A stretch of 8,366 bases of DNA from Candidatus Saliniplasma halalkaliphilum (GCA_019594235.1 JAFDTG010000068.1:1-8366); one strand, 5' to 3'; shown: positions 1-5,329, numbered from the stretch's first letter. Numbers and translations are program-made. The notes: a model not told the origin generated them from the sequence alone.

Positions 1-24
1 ACTATGGGAGTGATTATAAAATGA
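1..24 (+). CDS. possible 3' tail of an upstream gene (truncated by the window edge)
   Basis: The frame beginning at base 1 is open and ends in TGA at 22-24, giving only the residues TMGVIIK. The stop overlaps the ATG of the next gene in an ATGA arrangement, which is typical of translationally coupled archaeal genes. Seven codons cannot identify a product, and an open frame this short can be chance. Confidence 0.25.
   Translation, partial: TMGVIIK
6..14 (+). promoter_or_regulatory. ribosome-binding site GGGAGTGAT for the small Cys-rich gene
   Basis: GGGAGTGAT lies six bases before the ATG at 21 and matches most of the archaeal anti-Shine-Dalgarno complement GGAGGTGAT. The same motif precedes the TTG start of the photolyase at the other end of the window, which supports both start choices. 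Confidence 0.6.
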
Positions 25-191
25 CAGATTGTCACGATATGGAAAAAGGACAAGTGTATATGTGCGAAGACTGTGGGTTGGAGTTGACAGTGACCAAAGA
101 ATGCGAAGAATGTGAAGATACCATCGAAGAATGCGGCTGCGCTCCGTGTAAGTTCATCTGCTGTGGTGAACCACTGACTCTGAAAGAGTGA
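21..191 (+). CDS. small Cys-rich zinc-ribbon/desulforedoxin-like protein (56 aa)
   Basis: This 56-residue protein starts MTDCHDMEKG and ends in TGA at 189-191. It has ten cysteines: Cys4, a CxxC pair at 15/18, Cys28, Cys31, a CGCAPC run (38, 40, 43), and a CC pair at 47/48 followed by GEPL. The order CEDCG ... FICCGEPL resembles the metal-binding unit of desulforedoxin and of the N-terminus of desulfoferrodoxin (CxxC ... CCG.PM), so binding of one Fe or Zn by 15/18/47/48 is likely. The extra cysteines in the middle could bind a second metal. The start follows a strong GGGAGTGAT site. It may be coupled to an upstream gene through an ATGA overlap. The physiological role (electron carrier, or small zinc-ribbon protein) cannot be decided from sequence. 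Confidence 0.7.
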   Translation: MTDCHDMEKGQVYMCEDCGLELTVTKECEECEDTIEECGCAPCKFICCGEPLTLKE

Positions 192-247
192 GTAACTGCA
201 GTCAAGTTACGATCATACACAAAAAATCTTTCTTTTATTTTTTATTT
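192..247 (+). terminator. hairpin plus T-tracts between convergent genes
   Basis: Immediately after the stop codon, GTAACT (192-197) pairs with AGTTAC (205-210). T-rich runs follow at about 230-247, the usual archaeal transcription stop signal. In the other direction, an A6 run at 224-229 gives a T-tract just past the end of the leftward iron-sulfur gene, so the short gap probably terminates both converging transcripts. Confidence 0.5.
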
Positions 248-274
248 AGAGTTTTAGGTCTGAAAGTTTACGTA

Positions 275-1084
275 TCAAATATCGAGAACTGAATCCAAGT
301 TCTCTATTGACTTTTCGAAGAAATCTTCATCCGTTAAAATCATCTCTATAGCGTCTTCTGGACAGACTTCAGCGCACCTTCCACATCCCCTGCAGTCCTC
401 ACTGATCACTGCATTACCGTTCTTTATCTTGACTGCGTTGATGAAACAGATATCCACACATTTTCCGCATCCGATACATTTGTCATTAACTTTTATTTCT
501 AAACCGGGTAACCTCTTGATCTTAGTGCTGACAGAAGGTGAAAGATCGGGTATCATCTTCCACAGGCAGCAGCATGGACAGCAGTTGCAGACCGTCATCA
601 ACTTCTCACCCGGTCTCACATCCAACCAAACGGAATCCAACTCGTTCCTACCTATCAGGTGTACTAGACCTGCTTCTCTGCACTTCTCAACGTGCTCCAA
701 AGCTTCCTTTTTGGTGACTTCCCTTCCCATACTGGAATCTATATCTCTAGCAGCCTCACCTAGAAACAAACATCCCAACTCTATGGGATAATCTTCGCAC
801 TCGTTAGATTCTCTACAGATGCAGAAGTCCATGACCCAGTGATAATCAGCCTCTTCGATGTAATGTTCGACCAACTTCGATGGGAGGACTATGTTGTCAT
901 GCAGTTCAACGCTCGTGTTCAACTCGATGTGTCTCTCTTTAGGTAAATAGATCAGGTCATCCTCTTTGAAAAACACCTTATCCATGACAGGACCTATGAC
1001 CGGGTAATTTGTCAATTTAGCTAGTATAAAACGGGATGGGAACATCTTTTTGAGTAATCTCAGAGATAAACTTGATCTTTTCAT
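275..1084 (-). CDS. Cys-rich 2[4Fe-4S] ferredoxin-domain protein
   Basis: The 269-residue protein has two parts. Residues 1-200 hold an unusual set of cysteines: CIC at 88-90, Cys96, Cys105 in GCLFLGEAAR, Cys135, and CNCCPCCC at 166-173. Residues 203-241 are a classic bacterial-type ferredoxin domain with CxxCxxCxxxC at 203/206/209/213 and 231/234/237/241, enough for two [4Fe-4S] clusters. The N-terminal pattern (WVMDFCICR, LGCLFLGEAAR, GLVHLIGRN, CNCCPCCCLW) recurs in a family of uncharacterised iron-sulfur proteins of methanogens and anaerobic bacteria. Its function is not known, and an extra metal or cluster site there is inference. There is no signal peptide or membrane helix, so it is probably cytoplasmic. 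It is the last gene of the leftward cluster, and its ATG overlaps the preceding stop codon (ATGA, 1081-1084). Confidence 0.85.
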   Translation of the reverse strand: MKRSSLSLRLLKKMFPSRFILAKLTNYPVIGPVMDKVFFKEDDLIYLPKERHIELNTSVELHDNIVLPSKLVEHYIEEADYHWVMDFCICRESNECEDYPIELGCLFLGEAARDIDSSMGREVTKKEALEHVEKCREAGLVHLIGRNELDSVWLDVRPGEKLMTVCNCCPCCCLWKMIPDLSPSVSTKIKRLPGLEIKVNDKCIGCGKCVDICFINAVKIKNGNAVISEDCRGCGRCAEVCPEDAIEMILTDEDFFEKSIENLDSVLDI

Positions 1085-1719
1085 TTATGGACCTCTTCCA
1101 GTAGTTTCTTCCCCCGTTCAACAGCATTTTTCTCGACTTTATCTATCCCCTCAGACCTGTTCAAGAATTTTTGAGCATCATCTACGATATCTTGAAGATG
1201 CCTTTCCTTACTCTCTTCATCGATTGGTTTCTCCCCCTGGAGTTTCTGACCGCCTTCGTTGAACCCTTCAGCGAAGTACCAGTCCTTGAACCAGGTATAC
1301 CCATTTTGAAAAAGTAGGTGACCTAAACGTGTTAACGGTTCTGGGATCCCTCGATTCGATGCGGATAAAGTTTCCTTGTCCCACTGGTACTCTACGAAAA
1401 GCTTCTCACCGGCCGTTGAATGTTGAGAGATAAAACATATCAAGTCATTTTCGATGTTAGAACCGAAATAAGAGATCTTATCTCCGTTGAAAGTGAGTTC
1501 ATCGTTGATACTGAAAAGCTCGACCCAGCCCTTGTAGTAAGGTTTGTTCCCTAAATAAACACTCATGTAGAGTAATCTTTTCTTCTGTTCACCTTTTATC
1601 AAATAGATAGGGAGATAAAACTGGTCTTTCAACCTACCTTTTTCTACATCTTCAGTGACAACTGAATAAACATCTAAATCGACACCCTCTTTCAACTCTT
1701 TGATCAAGTCTTCCAACAT
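1081..1719 (-). CDS. DUF1122-like protein of unknown function
   Basis: This is a soluble 212-residue protein without a signal peptide or membrane helix. The middle (about residues 88-165) resembles the archaeal/bacterial DUF1122 family as I remember it: FVEYQWDKET, then PLTRLGHLLFQNG, then a YTWFKDWYFAEGFNEGG segment and KLQGEKP. The last 45 residues are charged and probably helical. No catalytic motif can be named. Its stop codon overlaps the start of the ferredoxin-type gene by four bases, so the two are likely translated together, and a shared function is plausible. No Shine-Dalgarno match precedes the ATG (ATTCG-ATG), which suggests a leaderless transcript or readthrough from the methyltransferase gene 57 bp upstream. 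The family assignment is from memory of the pattern. Confidence 0.7.
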   Translation of the reverse strand: MLEDLIKELKEGVDLDVYSVVTEDVEKGRLKDQFYLPIYLIKGEQKKRLLYMSVYLGNKPYYKGWVELFSINDELTFNGDKISYFGSNIENDLICFISQHSTAGEKLFVEYQWDKETLSASNRGIPEPLTRLGHLLFQNGYTWFKDWYFAEGFNEGGQKLQGEKPIDEESKERHLQDIVDDAQKFLNRSEGIDKVEKNAVERGKKLLEEVHK

Positions 1720-1776
1720 CGAATCGATAATAAATAGATGATTTTAGTTAAATAATTAACGTGACAAACGATACAT
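1720..1776 (-). promoter_or_regulatory. 57-bp spacer with a possible TATA box for the DUF1122-like gene
   Basis: Reading leftward, the spacer is AT-rich. An ATTTAACTAAAA stretch is centred close to 28 bp upstream of the ATG at 1719, and a second TTTATTA lies nearer the start. Without a ribosome-binding site, an internal leaderless promoter is possible, but cotranscription with the methyltransferase is equally compatible. Confidence 0.3.
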
Positions 1777-2442
1777 TCAGCGGTTGATAAGGTAATACAG
1801 CCTGTTAAACTGATCATGCTCTTTGAACTCAACACGAACCTCTTTTCGTATCTTAAACCGTTGGGATAACAACTTTTCTACATCATCATCCGTTAGATTC
1901 CAGAAATATAGACCGGTTTCCTCTTTGTAGAAACCATCAGATATCTCTTCAGTACCCCATCCTTCTAAAGTTTCAGGTTCGATATGATCGTTCAGTTTTA
2001 GGAGAATCTTTCCGCCTGGTTTTATGATCCGGTTGTACTCCTTTAAAAGTCGTCTTCCATCATCCGGTAACAGATTATCCAATACGTTAGAGATTATCCC
2101 TCCGTCGAACTCATTCTCTTGGAAATCTGAAAGTGAAGAGATCCCACCGGTCCGAAAAAAACTCTTTTCGCTGAGATCGTTATCCCTTGCCAATTCCTCG
2201 GCTGTTGAGATAGCTTTAAAACTGATATCTATGCCTACTGATCGATCGACTCCAAAAGCAGAACATCTCAACAGAAGTTTACCGTTACCACATCCGAAGT
2301 CGATAATAGAACTTGAACCTTCAGCTAGCCATTTCAAGCCTTCTTCTATCTCTTCGATGGATATCGGTTGGTTCTTATCGAAATCAACCTCCTCCTGAAA
2401 CACTTCATCCCAGAACTCGATAGTCTCTTTATAAGCTTCCAT
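1777..2442 (-). CDS. class I SAM-dependent methyltransferase, substrate unknown
   Basis: The 221-residue protein has the Rossmann-type methyltransferase landmarks in order: motif I DFGCGNG at 48-54, which binds S-adenosylmethionine; an acidic end of strand 2 at GVDRSVGID (64-72), contacting the ribose; the motif IV region EFDGGIISNVLDNL at 101-114; and the post-motif KPGGKILLKL at 131-140. Usual length and layout make it a small-molecule or protein methyltransferase of the Methyltransf_11/25 type. The substrate cannot be read from the sequence. It has no signal peptide. It heads the leftward cluster and diverges from the membrane-protein gene at 2513. No ribosome-binding site precedes the ATG, but TTAAAATA lies about 26 bp upstream, which fits a leaderless mRNA. 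Confidence 0.85.
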   Translation of the reverse strand: MEAYKETIEFWDEVFQEEVDFDKNQPISIEEIEEGLKWLAEGSSSIIDFGCGNGKLLLRCSAFGVDRSVGIDISFKAISTAEELARDNDLSEKSFFRTGGISSLSDFQENEFDGGIISNVLDNLLPDDGRRLLKEYNRIIKPGGKILLKLNDHIEPETLEGWGTEEISDGFYKEETGLYFWNLTDDDVEKLLSQRFKIRKEVRVEFKEHDQFNRLYYLINR

Positions 2443-2512
2443 GTTTTACAAATCGAAGTCCCAATATTTTAACAATTCGATAAAGTTGATATACGTCTCA
2501 ATTCATATTTAG
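2443..2512. promoter_or_regulatory. divergent promoter region (70 bp)
   Basis: Both flanking genes start from this gap. Leftward, TTAAAATA (complement of 2465-2472) is centred about 26 bp before the methyltransferase ATG. Rightward, TTGATATA at 2486-2493 is centred about 24 bp before the ATG at 2513. Both spacings match archaeal TATA boxes that produce leaderless or nearly leaderless transcripts. Confidence 0.45.
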
Positions 2513-3529
2513 ATGGGTGAACGGGGAGTGCAGAAAAAGATCATCATTTTGACCATCTTCTTAGTGGTTCTACTTTCTATCAACGCTGTCCAGGGACATG
2601 TACCTATAATTACAGAGGGTAACGATAGTCTGGAGGATGCGGTACACGTACATGACCCGACCAAATCCTGGGCCATATACTCTGAACTGCCCCATGGTAC
2701 TGTACAGTACTACGAGATGGACCTCCAAGAAGGAGACAGACTGAAAGCAGTGCTATACATACCTGTTGAATCCGATTTTATTCCTAATCTGGTGATCATG
2801 GGACCGGGGTTGGGAAGTGACGGCGAGTTACCTGAACTTGTAGAAGTGCCTGATGATTATGGTTACGTCACTGAACCAGGTGTTCTATATGAAGCAGAAT
2901 ACGAACCGTTCACCCCTGCAAGTTACTACTATATCGCAGAGTACGATTCGGAAGTGGATGTTGAAGGGACATATTACATCGCTGTTTTTGATGAGGGTGG
3001 TGAACATGGAAATTATGGATTGGCAGTTGGAGCTGAAGAACGGTACGGAATTTTAGAGTGGATCAATGTACCGCTGGATATAGTAAGAATAAGGATGTGG
3101 GAAGGGCAGAGTCTATGGGAAATATTTGCGCCTATGCTGTTAACTACAGCTGTTGGTCTTTCTATATTCAGTTTTACCAAAGACGATAAATGGTCGCCTA
3201 AAAAAATCAACGGTTGGATTTTGTCCTTTGGGGGATTGCTCTATGTCGGAAGTGGTACTGTGATATTATACCAGATGGTAAAAGCATCTTTGATAGCTGA
3301 TCCAGGTGCTGCCGTTATCCTGACATTGATATTCGCATTGATCCCGATATTGGTTGGAGGGTTATTGACATTTAAAGGTGTAAAACTCGATAAAGTCTTG
3401 GATAGAAAGGAAAAAGTCAAGTTGTCGATATATGGTTTTATCGGGTTCTTTGCATGGGCTGGACTGATAATAGGACCGATAATCGTGATAATATCAGCGA
3501 TTTTACCAGAAAAAACTGGATTCGATTGA
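2513..3529 (+). CDS. secreted-domain membrane protein with four C-terminal helices
   Basis: The 338-residue protein begins with a signal peptide or anchor (hydrophobic residues 9-27, after KK, ending near VQG-HVP). Residues 29-195 form an outside domain rich in Tyr, Asp, Glu and probable beta strands. The pattern SWAIYSEL ... YYEMDLQEGDRLKAVLYIP ... YYIAVFDEGGEHGNYGLAVG resembles pre-peptidase C-terminal-like (PPC) beta-sandwich modules. Four hydrophobic helices follow at about 203-222, 233-255, 266-287 and 304-331. Related proteins occur in methanogens but I know no function; a cell-surface sensor or transporter accessory is speculative. The start is uncertain. ATG 2513 suits a leaderless message, but a GGTGA (2516-2520) seven bases before GTG 2528 could select a start five codons later, leaving the signal peptide intact. 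Confidence 0.75.
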   Translation: MGERGVQKKIIILTIFLVVLLSINAVQGHVPIITEGNDSLEDAVHVHDPTKSWAIYSELPHGTVQYYEMDLQEGDRLKAVLYIPVESDFIPNLVIMGPGLGSDGELPELVEVPDDYGYVTEPGVLYEAEYEPFTPASYYYIAEYDSEVDVEGTYYIAVFDEGGEHGNYGLAVGAEERYGILEWINVPLDIVRIRMWEGQSLWEIFAPMLLTTAVGLSIFSFTKDDKWSPKKINGWILSFGGLLYVGSGTVILYQMVKASLIADPGAAVILTLIFALIPILVGGLLTFKGVKLDKVLDRKEKVKLSIYGFIGFFAWAGLIIGPIIVIISAILPEKTGFD

Positions 3530-3624
3530 TCTCGTAATATCTATGATAAAAAATCTATATCGGAACTTTTTTATCACTGTAAACCCATGACCCCATAAAG
3601 AGTAAAATCTTTGATGGTGAGAAA
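3530..3624 (+). promoter_or_regulatory. terminator/promoter spacer and ribosome-binding site before the DUF998-like gene
   Basis: The T6 run in CTTTTTTATC (3566-3575) could end the upstream transcript or act as a TATA box with initiation near 3600. GGTGA at 3616-3620 sits four bases before the ATG at 3625 and fixes that start. The region otherwise shows nothing recognisable. Confidence 0.4.
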
Positions 3625-4224
3625 ATGGATTTAACAGATTTAGAAGATTTAATTCCAGAGGAAATTACAGGGGCGTGTGGATTGTTAGCACCGTTTATAG
3701 CGTACATGTTTATAGCGATATCAATAATCATTAACAGATCATGGTTCAACTGGGCTGATTATGCGCTCAGTCATCTAGGTGAAGTAGGTACATCCTACAA
3801 CTACATTTTCAACGCTGGTTTGATAATAGCTGGTATTTTAGGTATAATATTCGTTTTCGGTCTTCTTGAGTACGTTGAAGACATTACCGGTTATTATGGT
3901 GTGGTTTTCATTGGTGCTGGCATGGTTTTCCTGATTTTGGTAGGTTTATTTCCCATGGGTAGAGGACCACACTTTTGGGTTTCTGTACTGTTCTTCATAA
4001 CTTCGTTGAGCGGGATCACCGCCTTCGGTGTAGACCAGATTTGGGATCTAGTTGAACCCGTTTGGGGCACTTTTATTTTGTCTTCCGTGGTTTTGTCGAT
4101 CGCTACTGTGGGTCTGGTTACAACTATACCATATGAGATCGGTGCAGCTATACCCGAATTCATCGGAACGATACCTATAATGCAGTTCACACTCGTGTTC
4201 GGTGCAAGGATGTATCTAGAGTGA
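3625..4224 (+). CDS. DUF998-like six-helix membrane protein
   Basis: This 199-residue integral membrane protein has about six hydrophobic segments, at 14-36, 59-82, 88-109, 114-135, 145-168 and 172-195. The loop after helix 1 reads WADYALSHLG (43-52), and FPMGRGPH (109-116) joins helices 3 and 4. This is the conserved layout of the DUF998 family (WS.HDALSDLG-type motif, then a FP-G..H motif), which is widespread in archaea and has no established activity. There is no signal peptide apart from helix 1. The start is supported by GGTGA four bases upstream. It lies 95 bp behind the secreted-domain membrane protein in the same direction and may share its transcript. An insertion sequence begins within 15 bp of its stop codon, so its native terminator may have been displaced. 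Confidence 0.75.
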   Translation: MDLTDLEDLIPEEITGACGLLAPFIAYMFIAISIIINRSWFNWADYALSHLGEVGTSYNYIFNAGLIIAGILGIIFVFGLLEYVEDITGYYGVVFIGAGMVFLILVGLFPMGRGPHFWVSVLFFITSLSGITAFGVDQIWDLVEPVWGTFILSSVVLSIATVGLVTTIPYEIGAAIPEFIGTIPIMQFTLVFGARMYLE

Positions 4225-4225
4225 T

Positions 4226-4239
4226 CATATCGATGGAAA
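4226..4239 (+). repeat. left target-site duplication of the insertion sequence
   Basis: CATATCGATGGAAA here is repeated exactly at 5370-5383, directly outside both ends of the element. A 14-bp identical direct repeat bordering terminal inverted repeats is best explained as the target duplication made at insertion. It begins one base after the stop codon of the DUF998-like gene. Confidence 0.8.
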
Positions 4240-4263
4240 TGTATTGTCTGCAAAAAATTTCGT
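4240..4263 (+). repeat. left terminal inverted repeat
   Basis: TGTATTGTCTGC at the left end matches TGTGTTATCTGC read inward from 5368. Over 24 bases, both copies ending in ATTTCGT, 19 positions agree. TGT at the tip is common for IS481/IS3-type ends. Confidence 0.8.
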
Positions 4264-4280
4264 CAAAGTTTAAGTAGTGA

Positions 4281-4290
4281 TTTTTATAAT
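4281..4290 (+). promoter_or_regulatory. possible TATA box of the transposase
   Basis: TTTTTATAAT lies just inside the left inverted repeat. Initiation about 25 bp downstream would place the four tandem hairpins at 4303-4415 inside a transposase mRNA leader of roughly 140 nt. This is inferred from composition and spacing only. Confidence 0.35.
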
Positions 4291-4302
4291 CATTTTATGG
4301 GA

Positions 4303-4415
4303 GTCCACTGGAATGCTATGCATTCCACGGACCTTTGGAATTATCAACGATAATTCCGAAACGTCTACATGAATTTTCTAGAAAATTCTTTCGATTTCTG
4401 GATTGTAATTCCAGA
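4303..4415 (+). repeat. array of four tandem short hairpins in the element leader
   Basis: Four inverted repeats follow each other at intervals of about 30 bp. They are TGGAATG/CATTCCA (4309-4327, extended by GTCC/GGAC with a bulge), GGAATTAT/ATAATTCC (4337-4357), the 18-bp palindrome GAATTTTC-TA-GAAAATTC (4371-4388), and TCTGGA/TCCAGA (4397-4415). None is followed by a T-run, so they are not ordinary terminators. IS481 elements normally have a short gap between the end and the gene, so this stretch may be added material. Confidence 0.75.
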
Positions 4416-4462
4416 TAATATCTAACGAAGACATCCGAAAGATCATAGCTTGGGTTGTGTTA

Positions 4463-4575
4463 CATGGAATTTATAAAATTCCATGAATCGATGGAAACCT
4501 TTAAGCTTTCCAGTAGATACCATGGTTTGTCTACAGCCTATGCTGCTGATAAATTCGACGTTACTCAACGTCGGA
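4463..4575 (+). repeat. hairpins within the start of the transposase coding region
   Basis: CATGGAATTT-ATA-AAATTCCATG (4463-4485, 10-bp arms, 3-nt loop) encodes MEFIKFHE. TGGAAA/TTTCCA (4492-4512) and GTAGA/TCTAC (4513-4534, enclosing ACCATGGT) follow. CGACGTT-ACTC-AACGTCG (4556-4573, plus two outer pairs, one of them G-T) lies in FDVTQRR. The first could mask the start codons of the mRNA. Confidence 0.7.
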
Positions 4576-4616
4576 TCCAACAGCTTGTCAAGGAATACAA
4601 AGATACTAGGAAAACA

Positions 4617-4802
4617 CCCACGTTAAAGAAACGTGGGAGAAAATCCTACCGTGAATATTCAGACGAAATCGTAGATCTTATCAAACGAAGTTGGAAGAAA
4701 TATCGCATGGGTGCTGTCGCAATCGCTGAACGATTGCGAGAGGTACATGATGTCAAGATAGACAACAATTTCGTTCATATGATCATGTTGGAGAATAACA
4801 TG
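4617..4802 (+). repeat. hairpins inside preserved transposase codons
   Basis: CCCACGTT/AACGTGGG (4617-4637, loop AAAGA) lies in TPTLKKRG. TCGCAATCG/CGATTGCGA (4717-4739, loop CTGAA, 9-bp arms) lies in VAIAERLR. CATGTT/AACATG (4784-4802) lies in IMLENNM. The protein is well preserved here, so the pairing is built from codon choice rather than from added sequence. Confidence 0.7.
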
Positions 4803-4853
4803 GCTAGGGAAAATGACAATAAAAAAGTTAGAAAGAAACCATGGATAAGATTA

Positions 4854-4900
4854 CTCGGAACTCGTTCCGAGAATCGAAGGAATTTCAAAACGAAATTCCT
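4854..4900 (+). repeat. hairpin pair at the catalytic-core deletion junction
   Basis: CTCGGAAC-TC-GTTCCGAG (4854-4871) is followed six bases later by AGGAATTTC-AAAAC-GAAATTCCT (4878-4900). They occupy exactly the interval between the last residues of the DNA-binding half (PWIR) and the second catalytic Asp region (VDGTAF), where the core strands are missing. Confidence 0.75.
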
Positions 4901-5001
4901 GTAGATGGTACAGCTTTTTACGCTAATAAACGGGACAAGGATGGTAAAGCTGAGCATTCATTTGAGAAGTATTGTAAGGAAAAAGGTATCAAACAATTAC
5001 T

Positions 5002-5050
5002 CTGCATCACGAAGACTCTGTCTGAGTGAAAGAAGTAATCTCCGATTACT
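5002..5050 (+). repeat. 49-bp extra segment with hairpin, bordered by ATTACT repeats
   Basis: ATTACT at 4996-5001 recurs at 5045-5050. Treating the 49 bases between the repeat ends as extra restores a continuous KQLLRKYNHPQSNG, the expected family sequence. The segment contains AGTAATC-TCC-GATTACT (5034-5050) and a weaker ACTC/GAGT (5015-5027), and it introduces a TGA at 5027-5029. Confidence 0.6.
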
Positions 5051-5084
5051 GCGCAAGTATAATCACCCGCAGAGCAATGGTAAT

Positions 5085-5145
5085 CTACTGGAATTTGCTA
5101 CCAAATTCCATCGACATGTGGAATTCTACAAAAATTCCTCAGTGG
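5085..5145 (+). repeat. about 61-bp extra segment with two hairpins
   Basis: Between NGN (ending 5084) and IEKWFD (from 5146), family members have at most one residue, NGK-IEKWF. The extra stretch carries TGGAATTT-GCTACC-AAATTCCA (5089-5110) and GGAATT/AATTCC (5120-5138) and shifts the frame by +1. The left boundary is approximate, because no clear direct repeat marks it. Confidence 0.6.
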
Positions 5146-5158
5146 ATCGAAAAATGGT

Positions 5159-5242
5159 TTGATACCTATGAAAAGCATAGGTATCGATATGATTCTATCG
5201 ATGAATTTATTGACTGGTATAATGAAATCAAACCTCATTTCA
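5159..5242 (+). repeat. hairpins in the preserved C-terminal transposase codons
   Basis: GATACCTATG-AAAAG-CATAGGTATC (5161-5185) has 10-bp perfect arms, extended to 12 by T-G and T-A pairs, within FDTYEKHRYR. ATCGATA-TGATTC-TATCGAT (5183-5202) overlaps it by three bases. TGAAAT/ATTTCA (5223-5242) follows in NEIKPHFS. Confidence 0.75.
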
Positions 5243-5247
5243 GCTTG

Positions 5248-5329
5248 GATCTTAGAACACCTGAAAAGGTGTTCTGGAAAAGATCTCGCTCTTATATTTT
5301 AGGCAACCTTTTTGAAATGACCAAAAAGG
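5248..5329 (+). repeat. long GAAA-loop hairpin and a CCTTTTTG/CAAAAAGG hairpin
   Basis: AGAACACCT-GAAA-AGGTGTTCT (5254-5275) has 9-bp arms around a GNRA-type loop. It is continued by GATCTT (5248-5253) pairing with AAGATC (5280-5285) across a GGAA bulge, making 15 pairs in all. It encodes LDLRTPEKVFW. CCTTTTTG/CAAAAAGG (5307-5329, loop AAATGAC) closes the series near the end of the gene. Confidence 0.75.

Noticed and set aside
429..791. Long rightward open frame opposite the ferredoxin-type gene
   Set aside because: It is the antisense shadow of a gene with clear 4Fe-4S motifs and has no ribosome-binding site or recognisable sequence.
3894..4253. Leftward open frame opposite the DUF998-like gene
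   Set aside because: It is a shadow frame; the forward frame has six membrane helices, a conserved loop motif and a ribosome-binding site.
4303..4415. Tandem hairpins as a CRISPR array
   Set aside because: Arms and loops differ from unit to unit; there are no identical direct repeats with spacers of uniform length.
5002..5145. Self-splicing intron or intein explaining the extra segments
   Set aside because: Segments of about 49 and 61 bp are far too short for either, and no splice or catalytic motif is present.
4303..5329. Hairpins as a series of intrinsic terminators
   Set aside because: They are not followed by T-runs, and several lie within preserved coding sequence.
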